A stretch of DNA of 64,000 nt. Source: RYN-230 sp963718305. GTDB lineage: Bacteria > Actinomycetota > Actinomycetes > Streptosporangiales > Streptosporangiaceae. Position 1 is the first letter of the stretch; every line of letters starts with the position of its first letter. Below, piece after piece: positions 32,394 through 41,713 of this stretch. Location of the stretch: positions 186,001 to 250,000 of the forward strand of contig CAVQZG010000012.1 in the NCBI GenBank assembly GCA_963718305.1, given 5' to 3'. The notes under the pieces are model-generated. The model made no database searches, was not told where the DNA came from, and worked only from the letters and a program-made list of their open reading frames with translations. The position numbers were made by a program, and so were the translations under genes.

Positions 32394-35300
32394 ATGACGA
32401 ACGCTGCCCGCCCGGCCCAGGAGGCCCGGCCGGAACTCGGTGCCGTCCTCGGGGATCGCGTGGTGGTGGCCGACGGGGCCATGGGGACAATGCTCCAGGC
32501 CAGCGACGCCACGCTGGAGGATTTCGATGGCCATGAGGGCTGCAACGAAATCCTCAATGTCACCCGGCCAGATATTGTCCGCGCCGTCCACGAGGGCTAC
32601 CTCGAGGCCGGCGTTGACTGCGTCACCACCAACACATTCGGGGCAAACCTGAGCAATCTGGGTGAATACGGGCTGTCCGCGCGGATCGCCGAGCTGTCCG
32701 AGGCCGGGGCCCGGATCGCGCGGGAGGCGGCCGACCAGTGGTCCACCCCGGAGCGCCCGCGCTGGGTGCTCGGCTCCATGGGACCGGGCACCAAGCTGCC
32801 CACCCTCGGCCATGCCCGGTTCGCCGACCTCCGCGACGCCTATCAGCTGGGCGCGGCCGGGCTGATCAGCGGCGGGACCGACGCGATCATCATCGAGACC
32901 AGCCAGGACCTGCTCCAGGCCAAGGCCGCGATCATCGGCGCGCGGCGGGCGATGACCGCGGCGGGGGCCCAGCTCCCGCTCATCGCCCAGGTAACCATCG
33001 AGACCACCGGGGCCATGCTGCTGGGCAGCGAGATCGGCGCCGCGCTCACCGCGCTGGAGCCGCTGGGCATCACCCTGATCGGGCTCAACTGCGCGACCGG
33101 CCCGGGGGAGATGAGCGAGCACCTGCGCTACCTGGCCGGTCACTCGCGCATCCCGCTGTCCTGCATGCCCAACGCCGGCCTGCCGGTGCTCACCTCCGAC
33201 GGCGCCCGGTACCCGCTGAGCCCGGCCCAGCTGGCCGACGCGCACGCCATGTTCACCGAGCAGTTCGGGCTGGCCCTGGTCGGCGGGTGCTGCGGCACCA
33301 CGCCGGAGCACCTGGCCGCCGTGGTGGAGCGGCTGGCCGGGCGGCCGGTGGCGCCGCGCAGGCCCCGGCCCGAGCCGGGGGTCGCCTCGCTTTACCAGCA
33401 CGTCCCGTTCCGGCAGGACACGTCCTTCCTGGCCATCGGGGAGCGCACCAACGCCAACGGCTCCAAGGCGTTCCGGGACGCGCTCATCGAGGGCCGCTGG
33501 GAGGACTGCGTGCAGATCGCCCGGGCGCAGACCCGAGACGGCGCGCACCTGCTGGACCTGTGCGTGGACTACGTAGGCCGGGACGGGCCGGCCGACATGG
33601 CCGAGGTGGCGGGGCGGCTGGCCACGGCGGCCACGCTGCCGCTGGTGATCGACTCCACCGAGCCGGAGGTGATCCAGACCGGGCTGGAGCTGCTGGCCGG
33701 CCGGGCCGTGGTGAACTCGGTCAACTACGAGGACGGCGATGGGCCGGGCTCCCGGATCGCCCGGGTCATGCCCATGATCGTCGAGCATGGCGCCGCGGTG
33801 ATCGCCCTCACCATCGATGAGCAGGGCCAGGCCCGCACCGCCGAGTGGAAGCTCGCGGTGGCCACCCGGCTGATCGAGGACCTGACCACCAACTACGGCA
33901 TGCGCACCTGCGACATCATCGTGGACTGCCTGACCTTCCCGATCGCGACCGGGCAGGAGGAGACCCGCCGCGACGCGATCGAGACCATCGAGGCCATCCG
34001 CCAGGTCAAGCAGCGCTATCCCGAGGTGCAGACCACGCTGGGCGTGTCCAACGTCTCGTTCGGGCTCAATCCCGCCGCCCGCGCCGTGCTGAACTCGGTG
34101 TTCCTGGACGAGTGCGTGCGGGCCGGGCTGGACTCCGCGATCGTCCACGCGTCGCGGATCATGCCGATCGCCAGGATCCCCGAGGAGCAGCTGCAGACCG
34201 CGCTCGACCTGGTCTACGACCGCCGCCGGGACGGCTACGACCCGCTGTCCCGGCTGCTCGAGCTGTTCGAGGGGGTGGACGCGGCCGCGGTCAAGGCCAG
34301 CCGGGCCGCGGAACTGGCCGGGCTGCCGCTCTGGGAACGCCTCAAGCGGCGGATCATCGACGGCGAGCGCCACGGCCTCGAGGCCGACCTGGACGAGGCG
34401 GTCGCCCAGCGCCCTGCCCTGGAGATCGTCAACGACGTCCTGCTGGACGGGATGAAGACGGTCGGTGAGCTGTTCGGTTCCGGCCAGATGCAGCTGCCCT
34501 TCGTGCTCCAGTCGGCCGAGGTCATGAAGCTCGCGGTCGGCCACCTGGAACCGCACATGGAGCGGTCCGGTGAGGACGGCAAGGGCCGGATCGTGCTGGC
34601 CACGGTCAAGGGCGATGTGCACGACATCGGGAAGAACCTGGTCGACATCATCCTGACCAACAACGGCTACGACGTGATCAACATCGGCATCAAGCAGCCG
34701 GTGTCGGCCATCGTGGACGCGGCGACCGAGCACGAGGCAGACGTGGTGGGCATGTCCGGCCTGCTGGTCAAGTCCACCGTGGTGATGCGGGACAACCTGG
34801 CCGACCTGAACAGCCGGGGCCTGGCCGGCCGGTGGCCCGTGCTGCTCGGCGGCGCCGCGCTCACCCGCGCCTACGTCGAGCAGGACCTGGCCAGCTTGTT
34901 CGACGGCGAGGTCCGGTACGCCCGCGACGCGTTCGAGGGGCTCCGCCTGATGGACGCCTTCATGGCCGTCAAGCGGGGCGAGGCCGGGGCCCAGCTCCCG
35001 CCCATGCGCGAGCGCCGGGTGCGCACCGGGGCCCGGCTCCAGGTCACCGAGCCGGAGGCCATGCCCGCCCGGTCCGACGTGGCCACCGATCACCCGGTGG
35101 CTGTCCCGCCCTTCTTCGGTGACCGCATCGTCAAAGGCATCCCGCTTTCTGATTACGCGTCGTGGCTGGACGAGCGGGCCACGTTCATGGGTCAGTGGGG
35201 GCTCAAACCCGGGCGCGGCGCGGACGGCCGCTCCTACGCGGAACTCGTCGAGACCGAGGGACGGCCGCGGCTGCGCATGTGGCTGGACCGGGTCCAGAGC

Positions 35301-35888
35301 GAGGGCCTGCTGCAGGCCGGGGTGGTCTACGGGTACTTCCCTGCGGTCAGCGACGGCGACGACCTGGTCGTCACCGATAGCGACGGGAGTGAGCGGGAGC
35401 GCTTCACGTTCCCCCGGCAGCGCCACGACCGGCATCTGTGCCTGGCCGACTTCTTCCGCCCGGCGGGCTCCGGCGAGCCCGACGTGGTCGCGTTCCAGCT
35501 GGTCACCGTGGGCCGGGCGATCAGCCGGGCCACGGCCGAACTCTTCGCCAAGAACGCCTACCGCGAGTACCTGGAGCTGCACGGCCTGTCCGTGCAGCTG
35601 ACCGAGGCCCTCGCGGAGTACTGGCACGGCCGGGTCCGCGAGGAGACCGGCCTGGCCGGGTACGATCCGGCCGACCTCGACGGCATCCTGAAGGTCGGCT
35701 ACCGCGGCTGCCGGTATTCGTTCGGCTACCCGGCCTGCCCGGACCTGGAGGACCGGGCCAAGGTGGTGCGCCTGCTGCGGCCCGAGCGGATCGGGGTGGC
35801 GCTGTCGGAGGAGTTCCAGCTGGAGCCAGAACAGTCCACCGACGCCCTGATCACCTTCCACCCCGAAGCAAGGTATTTCTCCGCATGA
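32394..35888 (+). CDS. metH: Cobalamin-dependent methionine synthase MetH
   Basis: 1164 residues, full length. Domains in order: homocysteine-binding barrel with zinc cysteines (LNCATGPGE about 231 and GGCCGTTPEH about 297), pterin-binding barrel (ERTNANGSKAFRD, then DLCVDYVGRDG), cobalamin cap and Rossmann domain with the lower-axial His in KGDVHDIGKNLV (about 741), and the C-terminal SAM-binding reactivation domain (EYLELHGLSVQLTEALAEYW, GYRGCRYSFGYPACPD). It transfers the methyl group of 5-methyl-THF to homocysteine. TAGAAT lies 9 bp before ATG, so the leader is very short; no cobalamin riboswitch is present between it and PAC2. Confidence 0.97.
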   Translation: MTNAARPAQEARPELGAVLGDRVVVADGAMGTMLQASDATLEDFDGHEGCNEILNVTRPDIVRAVHEGYLEAGVDCVTTNTFGANLSNLGEYGLSARIAELSEAGARIAREAADQWSTPERPRWVLGSMGPGTKLPTLGHARFADLRDAYQLGAAGLISGGTDAIIIETSQDLLQAKAAIIGARRAMTAAGAQLPLIAQVTIETTGAMLLGSEIGAALTALEPLGITLIGLNCATGPGEMSEHLRYLAGHSRIPLSCMPNAGLPVLTSDGARYPLSPAQLADAHAMFTEQFGLALVGGCCGTTPEHLAAVVERLAGRPVAPRRPRPEPGVASLYQHVPFRQDTSFLAIGERTNANGSKAFRDALIEGRWEDCVQIARAQTRDGAHLLDLCVDYVGRDGPADMAEVAGRLATAATLPLVIDSTEPEVIQTGLELLAGRAVVNSVNYEDGDGPGSRIARVMPMIVEHGAAVIALTIDEQGQARTAEWKLAVATRLIEDLTTNYGMRTCDIIVDCLTFPIATGQEETRRDAIETIEAIRQVKQRYPEVQTTLGVSNVSFGLNPAARAVLNSVFLDECVRAGLDSAIVHASRIMPIARIPEEQLQTALDLVYDRRRDGYDPLSRLLELFEGVDAAAVKASRAAELAGLPLWERLKRRIIDGERHGLEADLDEAVAQRPALEIVNDVLLDGMKTVGELFGSGQMQLPFVLQSAEVMKLAVGHLEPHMERSGEDGKGRIVLATVKGDVHDIGKNLVDIILTNNGYDVINIGIKQPVSAIVDAATEHEADVVGMSGLLVKSTVVMRDNLADLNSRGLAGRWPVLLGGAALTRAYVEQDLASLFDGEVRYARDAFEGLRLMDAFMAVKRGEAGAQLPPMRERRVRTGARLQVTEPEAMPARSDVATDHPVAVPPFFGDRIVKGIPLSDYASWLDERATFMGQWGLKPGRGADGRSYAELVETEGRPRLRMWLDRVQSEGLLQAGVVYGYFPAVSDGDDLVVTDSDGSERERFTFPRQRHDRHLCLADFFRPAGSGEPDVVAFQLVTVGRAISRATAELFAKNAYREYLELHGLSVQLTEALAEYWHGRVREETGLAGYDPADLDGILKVGYRGCRYSFGYPACPDLEDRAKVVRLLRPERIGVALSEEFQLEPEQSTDALITFHPEARYFSA

Positions 35889-36568
35889 CGCTGCAAGCCC
35901 ACCTGACGCTGCAGGCGGTCATGTTCGATATGGACGGGCTGCTGGTGGACTCCGAGCCGCTGTGGTTCGAGGCCGAGGCCGCGATCATGACCAGGCTGGG
36001 CAGCCCGTGGGGGCCCGCGGACCAGCAGCACCTCATCGGCGGCTCGCTGGCCCGGTCCACGGCCTACATGCAGAGCAAGGCCGCGGAGCCGGTGCCGCGG
36101 GAGGTCATCGGGCAGTGGCTCACGGCGGGCATGGCTGACCTGGTCCGGGCGCGCGGGGTGCAGGTGATGCCGGGCGCGCTCGATCTGCTCGCCGAGGTCG
36201 CCGAGGCCGGCCTGCCGCACGCCCTGGTCACCTCCGCCGAGCCGGAGATCATGGCGGCCGCGCTGGACTCGATCGGGGTCCGCTTCCCGGTCACGGTGTG
36301 TGCCGCCGACGTGGCCCGCGGCAAGCCGGATCCCGAGCCGTACCTGCAGGCCTCCGCCCGCCTGGGAGTGGCCCCCGGGCGGAGCGTCGCGCTGGAGGAC
36401 TCACCCACCGGCATCAGGTCCGCGCACGCCGCCGGGCTCACGGTGGTCGCGGTCCCCAGTGTGCCGCCCCCGCCGGGGCTGGCCCGGCTGACCGTCCCGT
36501 CGCTGCGCGCGGTCGATCTGGCCACCCTGCGGGAGGCCGCGGCGGGGCGGGCGCGGGGCGACCCATGA
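35885..36568 (+). CDS. HAD-family phosphatase (phosphoglycomutase-like subfamily)
   Basis: 227 residues from ATG 35885, overlapping the metH stop as ATGA, hence cotranslated. Catalytic DMDGLLVDSEPLWFEAE (Asp nucleophile and acid), LVTSAEPEIM (motif II Thr-Ser), and KPDPEPYLQASARLGV...ALEDSPTGIRSAHAAG (motifs III and IV) are intact, with a helical cap domain between. It dephosphorylates a small sugar phosphate or similar metabolite; specificity unknown. The same gene pair is widespread in actinomycetes. Confidence 0.9.
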   Translation: MTLQAHLTLQAVMFDMDGLLVDSEPLWFEAEAAIMTRLGSPWGPADQQHLIGGSLARSTAYMQSKAAEPVPREVIGQWLTAGMADLVRARGVQVMPGALDLLAEVAEAGLPHALVTSAEPEIMAAALDSIGVRFPVTVCAADVARGKPDPEPYLQASARLGVAPGRSVALEDSPTGIRSAHAAGLTVVAVPSVPPPPGLARLTVPSLRAVDLATLREAAAGRARGDP

Positions 36569-36576
36569 CGGTGCCG

Positions 36577-36593
36577 TTGTGATTCGGTCACAA
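36577..36593. promoter_or_regulatory. TTGTGA-N5-TCACAA palindrome upstream of peptide importer
   Basis: A perfect 6-bp inverted repeat with 5-bp centre TTCGG lies 8 bp after the HAD stop and about 150 bp before the first importer gene. It resembles a CRP/FNR-type half-site pair, one base short of the usual N6 spacing, and could be an operator for the importer operon. Confidence 0.45.
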
Positions 36594-36741
36594 TCCAGGC
36601 ACGACGTTGCAGTATCTCTGGCGCGGACCAGGCAAAACGGTAGATCCTCCCGGTAGGGGCCCTGGTAACCGGCTACCGCACGGCCTTATGCCGGGACGCC
36701 GGGGAATTTTCCCGTCACGAGCAGCAGGGGAGCGCCGCTAG

Positions 36742-37734
36742 ATGGCAGCACCGCTTGACGTGCCCACGTCTGGCGACGTCGTACCCGAGAGCGTGCTCGA
36801 AGGGATCAGCGGTGAGGCCATCGAGGGCCGGTCGCTCGGCCAGATCGCCTGGCTGCGGCTGCGCCGCGACAAGGTGGCCATGGCCGGTGGCGTGGTCGTG
36901 GTCTTCCTGATCCTGGTGGCGATCTTCGGCCCGTTCCTGGTGCAGAACCCGACCGTGTATCACGCGAACCTGATCAATCCGACCTTCAGCCGACCGAACG
37001 GACCGCTCGGCGGGATCAGCCTCGCGCACCCGTTCGGTGTGGAGCCGGTCACCGGGCGTGACGTGCTGAGCCGGGTCGTGAACGGGGCCCGGGTCTCGCT
37101 GCTCATCGCGTTCCTGGCTACCGCACTGGCGGTCAGCATCGGCGTGGTGATGGGCGTCATCGCCGGGTACTTCGGCGGCTGGGTGGATGCGGTGATCGCC
37201 CGCGTCATGGACGTCTTCCTGGCCTTCCCGCTGCTGGTGTTCGCGATCGCGCTGGTCGGTGTCATCCCCTCGTCGGCGTTCGGGCTGAACGGCAATTCGC
37301 TGCGGATCGGCCTGCTCGTCTTCGTGATCGGGTTCTTCGCCTGGCCCTATATGGGCCGGATCATCCGCGGCCAGACGCTGTCGCTGCGGGAGCGCGAGTT
37401 CGTGGACGCCGCCCGCAGCATCGGGGCGCGCGGTCCGTACATCCTGTTCCGTGAGCTGCTGCCCAACCTGGTGGCGCCCATCCTGGTCTACTCCACGCTG
37501 CTGATCCCGACCAACATCCTGTTCGAGGCCGCCCTGTCCTACCTGGGCGTCGGGATCATCCCGCCCACGCCCAGCTGGGGCGGGATGCTCTCGGACGCGG
37601 TCAGCCAAGGTTTCTACTCGATCGACCCGATGTACATGATCATTCCCGGCCTGGCCATCTTCATCACCGTCTTGGCATTCAACCTGTTCGGTGACGGGCT
37701 GCGCGATGCTCTCGACCCGAGAAGCAGCCGGTAG
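36742..37734 (+). CDS. Peptide ABC importer permease, DppC/OppC type
   Basis: 330 residues from ATG 36742, preceded by a G-rich CAGGGGAGCG. An OppC N-terminal segment (QIAWLRLRRDKVAMAGGVVVV, here shown by its first 20 residues) is followed by six membrane helices and the EAA loop EREFVDAARSIGARGPYILF. It forms the channel with the DppB-type permease later in the operon. The order is unusual: this permease precedes the binding protein, while its partner follows it. The importer moves di- or oligopeptides or another small solute into the cytoplasm. Confidence 0.92.
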   Translation: MAAPLDVPTSGDVVPESVLEGISGEAIEGRSLGQIAWLRLRRDKVAMAGGVVVVFLILVAIFGPFLVQNPTVYHANLINPTFSRPNGPLGGISLAHPFGVEPVTGRDVLSRVVNGARVSLLIAFLATALAVSIGVVMGVIAGYFGGWVDAVIARVMDVFLAFPLLVFAIALVGVIPSSAFGLNGNSLRIGLLVFVIGFFAWPYMGRIIRGQTLSLREREFVDAARSIGARGPYILFRELLPNLVAPILVYSTLLIPTNILFEAALSYLGVGIIPPTPSWGGMLSDAVSQGFYSIDPMYMIIPGLAIFITVLAFNLFGDGLRDALDPRSSR

Positions 37735-37789
37735 GCCACGGCATCACCGAAATTCACACAATGAATCACGACAGGGAGAGGTTCGCCTC

Positions 37790-39571
37790 ATGAGGAGACC
37801 CAGGACCATAGGGCTGGCGGTGCTGTCGGCGACCGCCGCGCTGGCGCTGGCCGCCTGTGGCGGCAGCAGCGGCAGCGGCGGAAGCTCCGGCTCCAGCACC
37901 GGCTCATCGTCGTCCGCTGCTGGATTCAACGCCGCGATTACCAAGGTGGTCAGCCCGTCCACCAAAAAGGGCGGGACGCTGACCTTCGGCGACAGCAGCA
38001 CCACGGACTCGACCGACCCAGGCAACACCTATTACGCGTTCTCGTGGAACCTGACCCGGCTCTACACGATGCCGCTGATGACCTACAAGTCCTGCCCGGG
38101 CCAGTGCGGCCTGCAGGTGGTGCCGGACCTGGCGACGGGCCCCGGTGTGGTCAGCAATAACGGCAAGACCTGGACCTATCACATCCAGCCGGACGTGAAG
38201 TTCGAGGACGGGACCACGGTCACCTCGGCGGACGTCAAGTACGCCGTGGAGCGCACTTTCGACCGGGCCAAGCTGCCGCTGGGCCCGAACTACTTCTCGC
38301 TGCTGCTCGCGCCGCAGAAGCCGGCCTACCCGGGTCCGTACAAGGACCGGTCCAAGAACCTGATGGGCCTCAAGGCGGTGCAGACGCCGAACGCGACGAC
38401 CATCGTGTTCAATCTGGCCAAGCCGTTCGCGGACTTCAACTACGTGGTCGCGATCCCGCAGACCGCGCCGGTGCCGCCGAACAAGGACACCGGCACGAAC
38501 TACCAGCTGCACCCGATCTCCACCGGCCCGTACAAGTTCCAGAGTTATCAGCTGAACAAGACGCTGACGATGGTGCCGAACACGTTCTGGAAGGCGTCGA
38601 CGGACCCGAACGCGAGCCAGCTGCCGAGCAAGGTCGTGATCAACTGGAACGTGAACGCGAACGACCTGGATAACCGGCTGCTGGCCGGGGACCTGGACGT
38701 GGACGCGGCCGGGACCGGGGTGCAGGCGGCGGCGCGGGCGAAGATCTTGTCCTCGCCGACGCTGAAGGCCTCCTCCGACAACCCGATCAGCGGGTTCTTG
38801 TGGTTCGCTTACCTGGATACGAAGGTGGCGCCGCTGAACAACCTGGCCTGCCGTCAGGCGATCGAGTACGCGGCGAACAAGACGAACCTGCAGACCGCCT
38901 ACGGCGGGCCGGTGGCCGGCGGCGCGATCGCCAGCACGGTGGCCCCGCCGAACGTCATCGGGCAGAAGCACTTTGACCTGTATGAGGCCACCACCAAGCC
39001 CGGCGGTGACATCACCAAGGCCAAGGCGGCGCTGAAGACCTGCGGGCACCCGAACGGGTTCACCACCGGGATCACCTACCGCAGCGACCGGCCCAAGGAA
39101 GTCTCCGCGGCGCAGGCCATGCAGGCCTCGCTGGCCCAGGCCGGGATCAAGCTGCAGCTGCACGGGTTCCCGTCGGGCACCTACTACAGCAACTTCGCCG
39201 GGGTGCCGAACTACATGCACTCGCACAACATCGGCATCGCGATGGGCGGCTGGGCGCCGGACTGGCCCGACGGCTACGGCTTCTTCGACTTCATCACGGC
39301 GGGGGACACGATCAGCCCGGCCGGGAACACCAACATCGAAGAGCTCAACGACCCGGTGGTCAACAACGACCTGGCCAAGATGGCCAGCACCCAGGACGCG
39401 ACCACCCGCAACTCCTACACCGCCCAGATCGACATGCAGGTCATGAAGGACGCCGCGATCCTGCCCGAGGTCTACGCCAAATCGCTGCTCTACCGCAGCC
39501 CGAACATCACCAACGTCTACGTCCAGCCCTACTACGGCATGTACAACTACGCCGTACTGGGCGTGAAGTAG
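37790..39571 (+). CDS. Peptide/solute-binding lipoprotein of ABC importer (SBP family 5)
   Basis: 593 residues from ATG 37790, with GGGAGAGG 7 bp upstream. The N-terminus is a lipoprotein signal (MRRPRTIGLAVLSATAALAL, lipobox LAAC), then a Gly/Ser linker and the cluster-C binding-protein fold: GGTLTFGDSSTTDSTDPG, TWTYHIQPDVKFEDGTTVTSADVKYAVERTF (as the family 5 signature), and FLWFAYLDTKVAPLNNLACR. Anchored on the outer face of the membrane, it captures substrate for the two permeases. Followed directly by a very stable hairpin that could keep its expression above the rest of the operon. Confidence 0.95.
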   Translation: MRRPRTIGLAVLSATAALALAACGGSSGSGGSSGSSTGSSSSAAGFNAAITKVVSPSTKKGGTLTFGDSSTTDSTDPGNTYYAFSWNLTRLYTMPLMTYKSCPGQCGLQVVPDLATGPGVVSNNGKTWTYHIQPDVKFEDGTTVTSADVKYAVERTFDRAKLPLGPNYFSLLLAPQKPAYPGPYKDRSKNLMGLKAVQTPNATTIVFNLAKPFADFNYVVAIPQTAPVPPNKDTGTNYQLHPISTGPYKFQSYQLNKTLTMVPNTFWKASTDPNASQLPSKVVINWNVNANDLDNRLLAGDLDVDAAGTGVQAAARAKILSSPTLKASSDNPISGFLWFAYLDTKVAPLNNLACRQAIEYAANKTNLQTAYGGPVAGGAIASTVAPPNVIGQKHFDLYEATTKPGGDITKAKAALKTCGHPNGFTTGITYRSDRPKEVSAAQAMQASLAQAGIKLQLHGFPSGTYYSNFAGVPNYMHSHNIGIAMGGWAPDWPDGYGFFDFITAGDTISPAGNTNIEELNDPVVNNDLAKMASTQDATTRNSYTAQIDMQVMKDAAILPEVYAKSLLYRSPNITNVYVQPYYGMYNYAVLGVK

Positions 39572-39588
39572 ACCAGGAGAAAGTGAGG

Positions 39589-39654
39589 ATGCTGGTGCCC
39601 GGCCTGGCTCTGCTTACCGGCAGAGCCAGGCCGGGCACCAGCGCCGCGCAGTGA
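39589..39654 (+). CDS. Short ORF across the hairpin between binding protein and dppB-like gene
   Basis: ATG 39589 (GTG 39583 in frame, 3 bp after AGGAGA) opens a 21-codon ORF whose TGA stop at 39652-39654 overlaps the GTG start of the DppB-type permease (GTGA). The peptide MLVPGLALLTGRARPGTSAA plus one residue is encoded by both arms of the perfect hairpin. Translation through it would melt the hairpin and deliver ribosomes to the permease start, which has no other ribosome-binding site. Coding use is inferred. Confidence 0.4.
   Translation: MLVPGLALLTGRARPGTSAAQ
39591..39642 (+). terminator. Perfect 23-bp intra-operon hairpin
   Basis: Arms 39591-39613 and 39620-39642 are exact inverted complements with a TTACCG loop. 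It starts 20 bp after the binding-protein stop and ends 9 bp before the next permease start. Such hairpins commonly attenuate or stabilise mRNA so that the binding protein is made in excess over the membrane components. Confidence 0.7.
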
Positions 39655-40658
39655 TCACATTCATCATCCGGCGGCTGATCGCCACCGTCTTCCTGCTGAT
39701 CGTGGTCAGCATCATCACGTTCGCGATCTTCTTCCTCATCCCCCGGCTGGCCGGGCAGAGCACCTACCAGCTCGCCACGCAGTACGTCGGCCGCAACCCG
39801 AACCGGGCCGCGGTGCTGGCCATCGAGGACAAGCTCGGCCTGAACGCGCCGGTGTACCTGCAATACGGCCGGTTCCTCAAGGCCATCGTGCTCGGCACGC
39901 ACTACAACAGCGGCACCAGCACCACGTACTGCCCGCCGCCGTGCTTCGGTTACTCATTCAAGACCCAGCAGCCGGTCTGGCCGCAGATGGTCAGCGACAT
40001 CCCGGTGACCCTCTCGCTGGCCATCGGGGCGGCGATCCTCTGGCTGGTCGGCGGGGTGGCGATCGGGGTGCTCTCCGCCCTGCGCCGGGGGACCTTCTTC
40101 GACCGGTTCTCGATGGGCGTCGCCCTGCTCGGGGTGTCCCTCCCGATCTTCTTCACCGGCCTGATCCTGCTGGAACTGTTCAGCTACAAGTGGCCCATCT
40201 TCCCCAACGTCCAGTTCGTGCCCTTCACCCAGAACCCGTACCTGTGGGCGCGCAACCTGGTGCTGCCCTGGATCACCCTGGCCTTCCTCTACGCCGCCCT
40301 GTACGCCAGGCTGACCCGCGCGGGCATGCTGGAGACGATGAGCGAGGACTACATCCGCACGGCCCGGGCCAAGGGCCTGGTCGAGCGGAAGGTGATCTTC
40401 AAGCACGGCCTGCGGGCGGCGCTGACCCCGATCGTCACGATCTTCGGGATGGACCTCGGCCTGCTGCTCGGCGGGGCGATCATCACCGAATACACGTTCT
40501 CGCTGCACGGCCTCGGCCTGTTCACCATCGAAGCGGTGCAGAACCAGGACCTGCCGGAGATCCTGGGCGTCACGATGCTGGCCGCGTTCTTCATCGTCAT
40601 CGCCAACCTGGTGGTGGACATCCTGTACGCCGTGGTCGACCCAAGGGTGAGGACCTGA
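39651..40658 (+). CDS. Peptide ABC importer permease, DppB/OppB type
   Basis: 335 residues from GTG 39651. MITFIIRRLIATVFLLIVVS as the first helix, an extracytoplasmic loop of about 70 residues with an unusual Cys pair (TTYCPPPCFGYSF), then five more helices and the EAA loop EDYIRTARAKGLVERKVIFK. It pairs with the DppC-type permease encoded upstream of the binding protein. Its start overlaps a short ORF stop by GTGA and its TGA stop overlaps the next ATG, so it is coupled on both sides. Confidence 0.92.
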   Translation: MITFIIRRLIATVFLLIVVSIITFAIFFLIPRLAGQSTYQLATQYVGRNPNRAAVLAIEDKLGLNAPVYLQYGRFLKAIVLGTHYNSGTSTTYCPPPCFGYSFKTQQPVWPQMVSDIPVTLSLAIGAAILWLVGGVAIGVLSALRRGTFFDRFSMGVALLGVSLPIFFTGLILLELFSYKWPIFPNVQFVPFTQNPYLWARNLVLPWITLAFLYAALYARLTRAGMLETMSEDYIRTARAKGLVERKVIFKHGLRAALTPIVTIFGMDLGLLLGGAIITEYTFSLHGLGLFTIEAVQNQDLPEILGVTMLAAFFIVIANLVVDILYAVVDPRVRT

Positions 40659-41713
40659 TGCCCGAAACCCTGCTCGAGGTCAGGGACCTGCGGATCCAGT
40701 TCCCGACCAACGACGGCCTGGTGAAAGCCGTCGACGGGGTCTCGTTCAGCCTCGACCGCGGGGCCACCCTGGGCATCGTCGGCGAATCGGGGTCGGGGAA
40801 GAGCGTCACCAGCATGGGCATCATGGGCCTGCACCAGGGCACCAACGCCCAGATCACCGGGAGCATCCGGCTGGACGACGAGGAACTGGTCGGCGCCCCG
40901 GCATCCCGGATCCGCGAGCTGCGCGGCAGCAAGATGGCCATGATCTTCCAGGACCCGCTGTCCGCGCTGCACCCGTACTACACCGTCGGCGCCCAGATCG
41001 CCGAGGCGTACCTGGTGCACAACGAGGTGGGCAAGAAGGTCGCCCGCAAGCACGCGGTCGACATGCTCGGCCGGGTCGGCATCCCGCAGCCCGCCGCCCG
41101 CGTCGATGACTACCCGCACCAGTTCTCCGGCGGCATGCGGCAGCGGGCCATGATCGCCATGGCGCTGAGCTGCGACCCGGAACTGCTGATCGCCGACGAA
41201 CCGACCACCGCGCTGGACGTCACGGTCCAGGCACAGATCCTCGACCTGATCTGGGACCTGCAGCAGGAGTACCACTCCGCGGTCATCATCATCACTCACG
41301 ACCTGGGAGTCGTGGCCGAGTTGTCCGATGACATCCTGGTCATGTACGCGGGCCGGATGTCGGAGTACGGCAAGGCCGAGGACGTCTTCGACCGGCCCGG
41401 TCACCCCTACACCTGGGGCCTGCTCGCCTCCATGCCCCGCATCGACGAGGCGCGCCTGGAGCGGCTGCTCCCGATCCCGGGCACCCCGCCCAGCCTGATC
41501 CGGGTACCGCCGGGCTGCCCCTTCCACCCCCGGTGCCGTTACGCCGGCCTGACCGACGGACGGAGCCAGACCGAGGTTCCCGCGCTGCGTGAGGTGGAGC
41601 CCGGGCACCTGGTCGCCTGTCACCTGACGGCCGACCAGCGGCGGCAGGCCCGGACCGAACAGCTCGGCGAGATCCAGGCACCCGCCATCCCGACCACGCA
41701 GGGGGACGTGTGA
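40658..41713 (+). CDS. Peptide ABC importer ATPase, DppD/OppD type
   Basis: 351 residues from ATG 40658, overlapping the permease stop (TGATG). Walker A GESGSGKSVT, signature FSGGMRQRAMIAMALS, Walker B LLIADEPTTALDV, H-loop ITHDLGVVAE, and the OppD C-terminal cysteine motif PPGCPFHPRCRYA, which in related ATPases binds a 4Fe-4S cluster or metal. It energises uptake together with the following ATPase, which it overlaps by GTGA. Confidence 0.93.
   Translation: MPETLLEVRDLRIQFPTNDGLVKAVDGVSFSLDRGATLGIVGESGSGKSVTSMGIMGLHQGTNAQITGSIRLDDEELVGAPASRIRELRGSKMAMIFQDPLSALHPYYTVGAQIAEAYLVHNEVGKKVARKHAVDMLGRVGIPQPAARVDDYPHQFSGGMRQRAMIAMALSCDPELLIADEPTTALDVTVQAQILDLIWDLQQEYHSAVIIITHDLGVVAELSDDILVMYAGRMSEYGKAEDVFDRPGHPYTWGLLASMPRIDEARLERLLPIPGTPPSLIRVPPGCPFHPRCRYAGLTDGRSQTEVPALREVEPGHLVACHLTADQRRQARTEQLGEIQAPAIPTTQGDV

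Noticed and set aside
32181..35861. A 1226-codon frame antisense to metH
   Set aside because: High GC leaves the antisense frame free of stops; the sequence is Arg/Gly/Pro/His-rich without domains, while metH is fully recognisable.
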